Assembly (NCBI RefSeq): GCF_002005305.1
Contig: NZ_CP014782.1
Location: 3,286,001 to 3,350,000 of the forward strand
Reading direction: 5' to 3'
Source: Shewanella psychrophila
GTDB taxonomy: Bacteria; Pseudomonadota; Gammaproteobacteria; Enterobacterales; Shewanellaceae
DNA: 64,000 nucleotides
The translations under genes were made by a program, and so were the position numbers. Each line of letters starts with the position of its first letter. The stretch's first letter is position 1. A model generated the notes under the pieces. It saw only the letters and a program-made list of their open reading frames with translations, was not told the origin of the DNA and ran no database searches. Below are positions 8,681 to 16,995 of this stretch, one piece after another.

Positions 8681-10057
8681 TTAATAGTTACAACCTAAGC
8701 CTTCAAAGTCGGCCCTACTCATATACTCAGTCGTCGGTAAGTATTCTCCCATCATTACATATTCATCACCTGGCACAGATGTATTCTGAATAGCCTGATG
8801 AAAATCCTCTTTAGGCAGCATATTTCTTACGATCAATAATGCCTCATTCAATCGATTTACTCCCCCTTTTACCACGCGACCAAAACCATCCCCCTTCTCC
8901 GTCCAAGCTAAGTAGTTATAACCGCACTCATTAGTGGCATTCAGTGGTTTATCATCCAATAGACTAGTAACTATCGTATAGTAACCATCTTCATCTACCG
9001 CTAACTGCTCATCATAAATACAGTCGGTAACCATCTGAGAATAGTACTCATTTTGACAAATAGACCAATACCTTAACTGGCTTTCTCTTTCATCAAAAAT
9101 AGCCTCAGAAGCAAGCGTTTTGGGGACGAGCGGTAACTTACCTCGTGTCACTGCAACCGCACCAAAATCATTATTCAAAAAAGTACTGACATATTGATTA
9201 TCAGCATTAGCATAATAAGTTACTTGTCTTTCCGGCGTACCATCACACCGTCCTAAGAAGGCACACTGAAAGCCAAATGTGCCATTGTAAGCAGCCCGCC
9301 AAACTGCAGGGTTTCGAGCAGGTTCCACTGCAGGATTAGCTCTAACCTGTTGATAGGTTTCGGCTGGAATGAGCGGAATAGCTAAGTTATCCGTATCAAC
9401 CTGCAATGCACTGCAGGCTTGATCGCCAACAAGTACTTCTCCCGTATCTAAAGTCAGTTCAACAGCAGGTAACTCAACATTGCCAAATTCATCACTTCCC
9501 TCATCGGCAACATAAATGCGATAGATTAACGTCGACTTATCACCAGGTTCTGCATGATCATAGAGAGTATTACTCGGTGCTTCCCCGTCAGGCGTGCCAT
9601 TAGCGAGCGCTATGGTGAAGTCTCTTGAAGCATTTTGTCGTTCGGCACCTTGCTGATAAGGATTAAAGTCACCTTGATCGGGCTCAATATCGCGATCGGT
9701 TAACGATGATGCAGGAGAGGTATCAGCTCGGTAACTGTTTATCGATATATACCTAGCATAAGGATACTGACCATTAAGCTTTAAAGTCGCACCGATAGGG
9801 AGTATGTAACCAGCATGCCAGTAATTTGCACCTGTATCAGGATAGGCAAAGTTTCGATCTGGATGCTCTATATTATAGGGGCCAACCCAGAAGCATGGGC
9901 TGGGTGTCACCTGCTTTGAAGCCTCCGCATCTGGATTACCACTGCTATCAAGTTCATCGTCACTGCAGCCCATTAGCATCACGGCTGAAAAACATAACAG
10001 CCCAAGCCCCGTTTTTTTTAAAATAGCCTTAGTGTTAACTAAACCTTCGTTATGCAT
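8681..10057 (-). CDS. Lipoprotein of unknown function
   Basis: The 458-residue product has a basic N-terminus, a hydrophobic stretch and a lipobox LMGC at about residues 28-31, followed by Ser-Asp-Asp, so it should be a lipid-anchored envelope protein. Asp at +3 does not match the classic inner-membrane retention signal. The rest is acidic, with about eight further cysteines that could form disulfides, and ends in GLGCNY. I do not recognise a family. It is transcribed divergently from an AraC-type regulator; concentric inverted repeats in the 171 bp between them suggest that the regulator controls it. A role in handling a lipid or small hydrophobic compound would be a guess and is not claimed. 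Confidence 0.6.
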   Translation of the reverse strand: MHNEGLVNTKAILKKTGLGLLCFSAVMLMGCSDDELDSSGNPDAEASKQVTPSPCFWVGPYNIEHPDRNFAYPDTGANYWHAGYILPIGATLKLNGQYPYARYISINSYRADTSPASSLTDRDIEPDQGDFNPYQQGAERQNASRDFTIALANGTPDGEAPSNTLYDHAEPGDKSTLIYRIYVADEGSDEFGNVELPAVELTLDTGEVLVGDQACSALQVDTDNLAIPLIPAETYQQVRANPAVEPARNPAVWRAAYNGTFGFQCAFLGRCDGTPERQVTYYANADNQYVSTFLNNDFGAVAVTRGKLPLVPKTLASEAIFDERESQLRYWSICQNEYYSQMVTDCIYDEQLAVDEDGYYTIVTSLLDDKPLNATNECGYNYLAWTEKGDGFGRVVKGGVNRLNEALLIVRNMLPKEDFHQAIQNTSVPGDEYVMMGEYLPTTEYMSRADFEGLGCNY

Positions 10058-10115
10058 ATCATCTCCCCTAAACCTTGTTTTATATTTATAATTTTCGAAT
10101 AAAAAGGTAATTTAC

Positions 10116-10167
10116 TGCTCAATCATTACTAACGGTTAAGGCACTAACCATGTTTGCAAGTTGAGCA
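10116..10167. promoter_or_regulatory. Concentric inverted repeats, candidate operator
   Basis: TGCTCAA (10116-10122) pairs with TTGAGCA (10161-10167), and inside it GGTTA (10134-10138) pairs with TAACC (10145-10149). Both dyads share the same centre, 10141.5. They lie between the divergent lipoprotein and AraC-type regulator genes and could be the regulator's binding site. Confidence 0.5.
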
Positions 10168-10228
10168 CTTTGGTTTGTGATCATCTCCTTTTGTTTGTAA
10201 CCTAGCCTATCGAAGAGAGTAATAATGG

Positions 10229-11272
10229 TTGGGTCGAGACAAATTTATGACTTTTCAGGACAATCTTAAACTAACAACTGAGCCAACGACCCTGTCTTCC
10301 TGGGCGTTAGCGATTTGCCGAGCCATAGATAGTTATGGAATAAACAGCCAGAAACTACTGCAAGAAATAGGCATTAATACTGACCTATTGCAGGACCCTA
10401 ATGGTCGTATTCCGACAAGCCAAATTACTCAGCTTTGGGCGTTAGCAGTAGAGGCTTCTGGAGATGAGTCATTAGGGCTAAAGGTGGCAAACTTTGTTCA
10501 GCCAACCAGCTTTAACGCACTCAGCTTCTCTTTATTGGTCAGTGAATCTTTAGCTGATGCCTGGATTAGAATTAAACGGTATTATGAAATTATCAGTAAT
10601 GTGCTTGAAATGGAGATAGTTGAAGGTGAGCTAGAGTCAGCACTCTGCTTTAATCGGTTGCCAGGAAAAGATTACGCCCCAGAAGCGATAGATGCCTTTA
10701 TGGCGACAAGCTACTTGATGCCATTGCAAGTGAGTCATGGCCTCGTCAGGCCAATAAGACTCGAACTTGAACGCTCTCCACCATCAGACACCACTCCCTT
10801 TCAATCGCTTTTTTCTTGCCCGATAAACTTCAATTCAAGCGGCAATCGTATCTACTTTAGCAGTGAAGCACTCAACACGCCTTTCCCATCGGCAAATAGA
10901 GAGCTAGCCATTAGGAATGATGATGCAATTGAGGAGTATTTAAGCCGACTATCCAGCCAATCATTTAGCAGCAAGGTTGCTAAAGAAATTGTTATTTCAA
11001 TGAGTTTAGGTAATCCTGATCGCGAAGCTATAGCCAAAGTATTCCATATGAGCAGCCGTAATTTACAAAGAAAACTGAAACTTGAAAATACCACATTCAG
11101 TGAGCAACTAGATCTGATCCGCAAACGATTAGCGTTAACCTACATTCTAGACTCAGATCTCGCTATTATTGAAATATCATTTCGCTTAGGCTTCAAAGAT
11201 CCGAGCAATTTCACCCGTGCATTTAAACGGTGGTACAAACAGTCTCCACTGCAATATCGTAAACAAGGCTAA
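10229..11272 (+). CDS. AraC-family transcriptional regulator
   Basis: This 347-residue protein has an N-terminal ligand-binding-type domain of the Arabinose_bd kind (about residues 30-215; GRIPTSQITQLWALAVEASGD is characteristic) and a C-terminal AraC double helix-turn-helix (about 250-345; ISFRLGFKDPSNFTRAFKRW is the diagnostic second motif). Such regulators often control a divergent metabolic gene, here the lipoprotein gene at 8681-10057. The frame begins at a TTG with a GAGAG site 9 nt upstream; an ATG six codons later (10247) is an alternative start with a weaker site. The 140 bp that follow hold only a lone copy of a CCAATCGGTATAA motif near 11296. Confidence 0.88.
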   Translation: MGRDKFMTFQDNLKLTTEPTTLSSWALAICRAIDSYGINSQKLLQEIGINTDLLQDPNGRIPTSQITQLWALAVEASGDESLGLKVANFVQPTSFNALSFSLLVSESLADAWIRIKRYYEIISNVLEMEIVEGELESALCFNRLPGKDYAPEAIDAFMATSYLMPLQVSHGLVRPIRLELERSPPSDTTPFQSLFSCPINFNSSGNRIYFSSEALNTPFPSANRELAIRNDDAIEEYLSRLSSQSFSSKVAKEIVISMSLGNPDREAIAKVFHMSSRNLQRKLKLENTTFSEQLDLIRKRLALTYILDSDLAIIEISFRLGFKDPSNFTRAFKRWYKQSPLQYRKQG

Positions 11273-11411
11273 GTACGGCTTCGCAGCTAATTATGCCAAT
11301 CGGTATAAAATTACGACAAAATTAAACGTTTCACTGGTAAGCTGAAAGCTAATCTTGCTATCTCATTTAATTCAGGTAATTTGTTGGATATAACCTTTTG
11401 AGGGAGCTCAT

Positions 11412-11672
11412 ATGAAGCAAGGTAAGCACGATGTACAACTGTTAAAACTCGCCATGGAAATTGGTGTCGGCTATGCTAAAAAACGTGGTTTTGACGATTT
11501 CGGCAAGGGAATTTCACCAAAAGATAAAGTCGAATGTATCTATCGTCTGCTCGTTACCGATAAGCTCATTCAACCGCTAGCAGTGGATAAAGAAGACGGG
11601 CCAAATATGAAACATAAATTGGTTTTATGGATTAGTAGACAGCTTCCCGAAAATCATGAGCTCTTAAACTAG
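11412..11672 (+). CDS. Small conserved protein, DUF5062-like
   Basis: An 86-residue soluble protein with a good GGGAG ribosome site 7 nt before the ATG. It has no signal peptide, membrane segment or cysteine. The composition is mixed, with a helical N-terminal half (LLKLAMEIGVGYAKKRG) and a conserved-looking core SPKDKVECIYRLLV. I associate it with the DUF5062 family of Shewanella and Vibrio, but from memory only. No function is known to me. It stands alone between the AraC regulator and the convergent diguanylate cyclase gene, whose stop is 18 bp away. Confidence 0.6.
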   Translation: MKQGKHDVQLLKLAMEIGVGYAKKRGFDDFGKGISPKDKVECIYRLLVTDKLIQPLAVDKEDGPNMKHKLVLWISRQLPENHELLN

Positions 11673-11690
11673 TAAGTACTATTAAGCTCA

Positions 11691-13388
11691 TTAATCGTTA
11701 GCATCTTGATTCATTCTGTCTGTGTTTTGAGACTGAGCTTTCGAGTCGTTCTTATCGCAAGAACTTAGCTCACCCACAAGCTTTGAATCGAAGATGCTAT
11801 ATTGATTTCGCCCTCCTTGCTTCGACACATACATAGCACTGTCAGCCGCAGACAATACGGACTCCAAAGTCCCCCCATGTTGCGGATACATGGCGATACC
11901 TATGCTAGCGCCGATCTCGATACTTCCTCCACAACTTAAGTTTACATTCTCGCTTAATGCTAGCCTTAACTCAGATGCTAACTTCTCTATCGCTGGCAGA
12001 CTGCGTCTTTCAAAATCTGCACTATCGAAGTAACAAGCTACAACAAACTCATCGCCTCCCCAACGAATACAGAGATCATCGTTTCTAAACACAGCCATCA
12101 TGCGCTGACCTACTTCGATTAGCACAAAATCACCGGCCTCATGGCCATAAATATCGTTGATAGCCTTAAAGTTATCCAGATCGATATTCATGATCACCGC
12201 TATTTTGTCATTTTCTTTAGCGCGATCAAATAACTCTACCAGTGAGCGTCTTCCTGCTCTCCTGTTCTTAAGATGAGTTAAGCCATCATGATCGGCTTCG
12301 AAGCGAGTATTGATCTCCCTCTCAGTTCGCTCGGTCACATCATACATCAGCACTTCTATCATCAAGCAGGTCTGCTTATCTTCATCTAAAACCTTAGAAA
12401 ATAGGCAATGTACCCAGCAATCAGGGGATCCTGGCAAGGTCTTCATCTTAAGATCCAATGCAACCGTATCTAGATTATGACTCTGTCTGATATCAGCCAG
12501 AAAGCTCTCTAACTGTCGCTTATTGTAAAACCAATCTGTGAGCCTTAAGCCTATAGCATCTGCGATGGAATGTGATTTATAGATAATTCGCTCAAAGGCA
12601 GGATTAGCAGTAACTAACAAGTTCTCACTATCTATGAGGCATATACCCGCACTCGCTTGCTCGAAGATGAGTCTGAACTTTTTCTCCAATACTTGAGTCT
12701 TTTCTCTTAAATTACGTTCCGAATCTATAGACTGATTAAGAGATGAAACCAGAGCGTTAATTCCATTCACCAGACGGCCGATCTCGTCTTTCTGATGGAA
12801 TCTAGGCACTGAAATATGACTGTCCTGGCCAGGAATTACCCCTTCAAATTTATTGGTTATCCTATTTAGCGGAGAGGTTAACGTCTTATGCACAATAAAA
12901 GAAACAAGAATAGCTGTCACAACAGTTAATAATGCCAACATACGGGCCTGATTTACGGCGGCATCCTTGGCGTTATGATCAATAAATGCCTCATTAGGCA
13001 ATATCTTAAGCTGACCTATGACCTCTTCCTCAAAAAATGGGTTATACAAGGTCAGAGTAGAAACGCCCTCCCTGCCAATGAGTGTTTTCTCACCAGAAAA
13101 AACTGAAAACCCCGGTTCACTGATCAGCTCAACTTCAGAAACAACGTCATTAATCGCTAATCCATCGATGATCTCCCTTGCTAGCACAGAATCCTGTACA
13201 TACACGGCAATAGACGCTGTCTTCTCTATGGTTCTGGATAACTGATTAACATGCTCCCTCGAGTCCTGCTCATTTCTCTCAAGCTGTTCGAAATAGAAAA
13301 AGTATGAACTCAAGACTGCAACTAGGGCTGCACTCAATGCAATAGCGAATGCCACCTTAAAGTACAATTGATGCCTAAAGCGCCTCAA
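11691..13388 (-). CDS. Membrane diguanylate cyclase with HAMP, PAS and GGDEF domains
   Basis: The 565-residue protein has a transmembrane helix near residues 9-29, a periplasmic segment of about 120 residues, a second helix near 150-170, a HAMP linker (about 170-225), a PAS-like domain (about 235-355) and a GGDEF domain (about 365-540). The active-site GGDEF (444-448) is intact, and an RNDD five residues before it fits the RxxD product-inhibition site, so it should make cyclic di-GMP. There is no EAL domain. Translation appears to start at a TTG 14 bp inside the binding-protein gene. It is the last gene of a three-gene overlapping cassette, so its periplasmic part probably senses the upstream partners. 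Confidence 0.85.
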   Translation of the reverse strand: MRRFRHQLYFKVAFAIALSAALVAVLSSYFFYFEQLERNEQDSREHVNQLSRTIEKTASIAVYVQDSVLAREIIDGLAINDVVSEVELISEPGFSVFSGEKTLIGREGVSTLTLYNPFFEEEVIGQLKILPNEAFIDHNAKDAAVNQARMLALLTVVTAILVSFIVHKTLTSPLNRITNKFEGVIPGQDSHISVPRFHQKDEIGRLVNGINALVSSLNQSIDSERNLREKTQVLEKKFRLIFEQASAGICLIDSENLLVTANPAFERIIYKSHSIADAIGLRLTDWFYNKRQLESFLADIRQSHNLDTVALDLKMKTLPGSPDCWVHCLFSKVLDEDKQTCLMIEVLMYDVTERTEREINTRFEADHDGLTHLKNRRAGRRSLVELFDRAKENDKIAVIMNIDLDNFKAINDIYGHEAGDFVLIEVGQRMMAVFRNDDLCIRWGGDEFVVACYFDSADFERRSLPAIEKLASELRLALSENVNLSCGGSIEIGASIGIAMYPQHGGTLESVLSAADSAMYVSKQGGRNQYSIFDSKLVGELSSCDKNDSKAQSQNTDRMNQDAND

Positions 13389-13800
13389 ATCGATACACCA
13401 CTTTTAATGAATCAGTTAAGTCCTGACTAGAAATATAGCCTATAGCATGGCTCGAACTCATTAACTCATGAATTAATTGACCCGGAGACTCTGTTTCTTT
13501 AGGAGGGAAGTTACGACCAGAAAAAAGTAGTCTGGCCCAATAAGCATCTATTTGCGCCTCGGTTCGGTTAACCAACCTTTCATAGAATAATCCCTTGAGC
13601 TTAGATTTAGGAGCAAGGTCGAAAACTTTAGCCTTGTCACCATTAGGAAAATTCACATATCGCCCCATAAACAGATCCACCACTTCACTCTTGGTTAATG
13701 AATCGATACGACTCTCGCGGCTAACGACTACCAGCAGTTCGCTTTCGGCTCGAATAGTCAGAGTGAACATTAAGATAAGTAACCCAGTCAAGTACTTCAT
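13375..13800 (-). CDS. Half-size phosphate-binding-like periplasmic protein
   Basis: This 141-residue protein has an 18-residue signal peptide and resembles one lobe of PstS-like substrate-binding proteins: LTKSEVVDLFMGR near the start, FDLAPKSKLKGLFYERL, WARLLFSGR and the late AIGYISS block. Full PstS proteins are about twice as long, so it lacks a complete two-lobe clamp. It overlaps the barrel gene upstream by 4 bp (ATGA) and the cyclase gene downstream by 14 bp. A paralogue lies at 33457-33900 in a cassette of the same kind. The likely role is to carry a ligand signal from the periplasm to the cyclase; the ligand is unknown and phosphate is only one option. Confidence 0.72.
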   Translation of the reverse strand: MKYLTGLLILMFTLTIRAESELLVVVSRESRIDSLTKSEVVDLFMGRYVNFPNGDKAKVFDLAPKSKLKGLFYERLVNRTEAQIDAYWARLLFSGRNFPPKETESPGQLIHELMSSSHAIGYISSQDLTDSLKVVYRFEAL

Positions 13801-15146
13801 AAATTGAAGATAAAGCTGAAGTTAATTGACAAAAGATCGACCTCCGCATCCCCCACAGGTTCCTGAGTCCAAGACCACATAGCTGCCCCACTATGATCGA
13901 CCCAGGAATGATCCCACTGAAAGTTCATACTGATATTGGGATAAAGATCCCACCTCAACCCCAAGGTAAAAGTCGTCTGCTCTATCTTGCTAGCACTCAG
14001 AGCCTGCACACTCCCTTCATACACGGTATTGATTCCAGCTAATAATTCCGTAGACAATTGATCAGGTAATTGCGGTGAAGCGTAGCTAGCTGGCTCTTCT
14101 GAGTTGTCTATATAAGCCACAACGCTATAAAATGTCATCTCATCGACACGGTAGCCCACACTCAAGTAACCATTGTAGAAAGATTGCAGTATCCCCCAGT
14201 CAGAATCGATATAGCCAAGCTCCGACTGAATAACCCAGTTCATATGATCGTATTGCAAACCCAGGGCATAATATTGCAACTTCTGACCCGGTCCATCTAT
14301 GCTTTGTGCCAACGCTCTGGCCTCTGGCCACAAGCTATTTGGTACTAAATTAAGACTCTTGACTAGGTCATTAGTTATAAAGTCCAATTCATCTACTTCA
14401 ACAGAAGTCGCCGCGAACCGAAATATCCAGTCATCCCAGGTATAAATGGATGTAAGCGCGAAGACATTTTTGAGATCGATATCAAAACGACTATTCTGAG
14501 CCGCTAACAAGGAGTGCGTATTCCCATAGGCCAACTTAGTCTCCCAACTCCCCCCGCCTATGTTATGGGTATAACTGATATCTATACCGTCAATTTTCGC
14601 GATAGATGAGCTAATAGCATAAAATTCAGGAATGGGTCTGGACCATAGATAGGCATAGCTGACGTTTCTGTATTCCGAGAGTATATAAAGATCTGTGCTG
14701 GTCCTCCCCAACCTGATTGCCCAGTCACGATTTGGACGATAGCGCAGGAACATCAGCTCTAAGCTGTCTAAAGTAGCATCGCTCGCCCTATCTTTGATCA
14801 CTACTTGAGCTATGGCATCTAGGCTCTCAGTAAAATCCGCATTGACTTGCAGACCGAGTAAACTGTCTGGTTTAAAGGAGTACTCAGAATCACTGGCGTT
14901 CATACTGAACTCTCGATGAAAGAGCAAGTCATCACTGGATGACCTCACTACGCCTAAGGTACCGAAACCACTGAAGCTTAAGTTAAACTCTGACTGCTCA
15001 GGATGATCATGGGTGCGAGCTTGAGCCTGACCCACCACACTGAACAGGGCTAATAGCAGCAAAGTGATCCCACCTACTATCAGAGGTGGGATATAGACAA
15101 TCTTGTCTGGGATCCCATTTAATTTATTAGTTCTTTTTTCAGGCAT
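13797..15146 (-). CDS. Outer-membrane beta-barrel protein of signalling cassette A
   Basis: A 449-residue protein with a long basic N-terminus and a hydrophobic stretch (about 17-43, ending in GQAQA) that should act as a signal peptide. The rest alternates polar and aromatic residues, starts with FSGFGTLGV and ends in INFSFIFNL, as outer-membrane barrels do. The block WAIRLGR..DLYILSEYRNVSYAYLWSRPIP resembles small-substrate porins. It is the first gene of a cassette with the half-size binding protein (4-bp overlap) and the diguanylate cyclase. The barrel at 32301-33473 has the same place in the second cassette. Whether it is a ligand channel or a sensor is inference. Confidence 0.72.
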   Translation of the reverse strand: MPEKRTNKLNGIPDKIVYIPPLIVGGITLLLLALFSVVGQAQARTHDHPEQSEFNLSFSGFGTLGVVRSSSDDLLFHREFSMNASDSEYSFKPDSLLGLQVNADFTESLDAIAQVVIKDRASDATLDSLELMFLRYRPNRDWAIRLGRTSTDLYILSEYRNVSYAYLWSRPIPEFYAISSSIAKIDGIDISYTHNIGGGSWETKLAYGNTHSLLAAQNSRFDIDLKNVFALTSIYTWDDWIFRFAATSVEVDELDFITNDLVKSLNLVPNSLWPEARALAQSIDGPGQKLQYYALGLQYDHMNWVIQSELGYIDSDWGILQSFYNGYLSVGYRVDEMTFYSVVAYIDNSEEPASYASPQLPDQLSTELLAGINTVYEGSVQALSASKIEQTTFTLGLRWDLYPNISMNFQWDHSWVDHSGAAMWSWTQEPVGDAEVDLLSINFSFIFNL

Positions 15147-15293
15147 AGCGACCTTAAACGGGCATAAAGTTGCCCTATTTAAAAGTAGAACAGTTATCGC
15201 TAAATCAGCAATGTATTTGAGATTAGGAACTTTGTGCTATGAAGTTTTAGCTATTACAAATGAAGAAGTGAAGAAGTGAACTTTTAATTAGAA

Positions 15294-15328
15294 GTCCAGA
15301 TTAGTCACCTTACTCGACTAATCTGGAC
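15294..15328 (-). terminator. Hairpin after the rimK-like gene
   Basis: A perfect 13-bp stem, GTCCAGATTAGTC (15294-15306) with GACTAATCTGGAC (15316-15328), around a 9-nt loop, starts 11 bp beyond the stop codon of the RimK-like gene. The T-run after it is weak. Confidence 0.6.
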
Positions 15329-15338
15329 ATTAGATATT

Positions 15339-16733
15339 TTAGAAAGAAGTATCGACTGGTAAAGGTCGCTTCCAGCCCAACTTTTTCTCTATGGAATCGA
15401 TCATAGCGCCTGCGACATCTATGCCAGTTGCCGTCTCAATGCCTTCTAATCCTGGGGATGAATTTATCTCCAGTAACAGAGGTCCCTTACTGGAACGAAT
15501 AATATCGACACCCGCAACCTGTAGACCCATGGTTTTCGCCGCCTTAATTGCCAGCTTCTTCTCCTCAGGGGTGATCTGCACAAGAGAAGCAGTGCCTCCC
15601 TGATGAATGTTCGCCCTGAACTCACCCGGCGCGGCAGTACGCTCTATGGACGCGACAATCTTGCCATCAATCACAAAGCAACGCAGATCTTTGCCTTGGG
15701 CTTCCTTAATAAATTCCTGAACTAGCAAATTAGCCTTCAAGGATTTAAACGCATTAATCACGCTCTCTGCAGCCTTGCGGGTCTCAGCCAGAACGACACC
15801 TTTGCCTTGAGTGCCTTCGAGTAACTTGACGATTAACGGTGCCCCGCCAACCATATCGATCAAGTCCGTAGTATCAGCCGGTGAATTGGCGAAGCCACTG
15901 GTGGGTATATCTAAGTTGTTTTTCTGTAATAGCTGCAAAGAGAACAACTTGTCTCGCGACTGAGTGATGGCTTCCGAGTTATTCAGTGCCATGACCCCCA
16001 AACTCTCGAAATGGCGCGTCAAAGCACAACCATAAAAAGTCATACTAGGGCGAATTCTAGGGATCACTGCATCGAGATCATTTAAGATCCTGCCGTCACG
16101 ATAATGCACTTCGGGCTCAGAGGCATCCAGCTTCATATAACATTGCTGTATGTTATAGAAAAACATCTCATGACCACGTTGCAGTCCCGCCTCCATGATA
16201 CGACGATTACTGTATAAATTCGGGTTACTGGCAAGCAAGCCAATCTTGAGGCCCGTACTCGGCATGTTTTTATTGCCATACAAGAGATTGATTTCATCTT
16301 CGGTATAATCACCAAAGTTGTAGTTAACCGAAGGATCAACCAAGATCCTCTGCCCCATAGCCTCACGTCCCAAGAGCATCCGAAAGCCCATGCTAGCTCG
16401 ATTAGTTAAAGTCAGATCCACATCCCAGCTTTGATCCCCAAGCTGCAATTGCTCACGGATAACATAACGCCTTTCGGTTTCACCATTGGAACTCTTAATT
16501 ACACGACGATCGATAAGCTTCGACTCACAAAGTAAGGTCACCTTTCGGCTCCCCTGAATTGGATGCACCTCATAACTGACCCAAGTGCTTCCATTACGCT
16601 TAAAAGTCGTGATATTTATCGCGTGAATTGAGGATGTTGCAGCCCCGGAGTCAACACGAGCCTTAACCGCCTTGATACCTAGCCCAGGTAAAGAGCACCA
16701 CTCTTCACTGCCAACAATGATTTTATTAGTCAT
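15339..16733 (-). CDS. rimK: RimK-family ATP-grasp ligase fused to an ATP-dependent zinc-protease-like domain
   Basis: The first 145 residues match the family called ATP-dependent zinc protease (RimB-like): VGSEEWCSLPGLGIKAVKARVDSGA then MGFRMLLGREAM. Residues 160-455 are a RimK-type ATP-grasp ligase with LLEGTQGKGVVLAE, VQEFIKEAQGKDLRCFV and the ATP/Mg block LLEINSSPGLEGIE. RimK adds glutamates to ribosomal protein S6 in E. coli, where the zinc-protease partner is separate or absent; here both are on one chain of 464 residues. In other bacteria related partners occur as neighbouring genes, so the fusion fits a joint job in adding and trimming amino acid tails. The substrate here is unknown. 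The gene stands alone. Confidence 0.85.
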   Translation of the reverse strand: MTNKIIVGSEEWCSLPGLGIKAVKARVDSGAATSSIHAINITTFKRNGSTWVSYEVHPIQGSRKVTLLCESKLIDRRVIKSSNGETERRYVIREQLQLGDQSWDVDLTLTNRASMGFRMLLGREAMGQRILVDPSVNYNFGDYTEDEINLLYGNKNMPSTGLKIGLLASNPNLYSNRRIMEAGLQRGHEMFFYNIQQCYMKLDASEPEVHYRDGRILNDLDAVIPRIRPSMTFYGCALTRHFESLGVMALNNSEAITQSRDKLFSLQLLQKNNLDIPTSGFANSPADTTDLIDMVGGAPLIVKLLEGTQGKGVVLAETRKAAESVINAFKSLKANLLVQEFIKEAQGKDLRCFVIDGKIVASIERTAAPGEFRANIHQGGTASLVQITPEEKKLAIKAAKTMGLQVAGVDIIRSSKGPLLLEINSSPGLEGIETATGIDVAGAMIDSIEKKLGWKRPLPVDTSF

Positions 16734-16924
16734 CTATTTTTGCTTCATAAATAGGTTTAGAAAAAACGAAAATACACCCGTTTATGCCAAGGATAAAGAT
16801 ATAAATTCTAATAATACAAAAACAATAAAAATCATAAAGATATAACTAATAAATGAAATCATCTATGACGAATAGATTAGATAAAATAATGTAGCGAGAG
16901 AGAGGATTGTAATAAGCATAAAAA

Positions 16925-16948
16925 ATCCCCATCACATGTGATGGGGAT
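16925..16948 (-). terminator. Rho-independent terminator of the carboxylase fusion gene
   Basis: ATCCCCATCACATGTGATGGGGAT is a perfect 24-bp palindrome, followed on the minus strand by TTTTT. It lies about 50 bp past the stop of the carboxylase gene. The rest of the 262-bp gap to the RimK-like gene is AT-rich and shows nothing else. Confidence 0.85.
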
Positions 16949-16995
16949 TAATATTTTATATTCTAATTAAAGCACATACATTGCGCGATAAAGAA

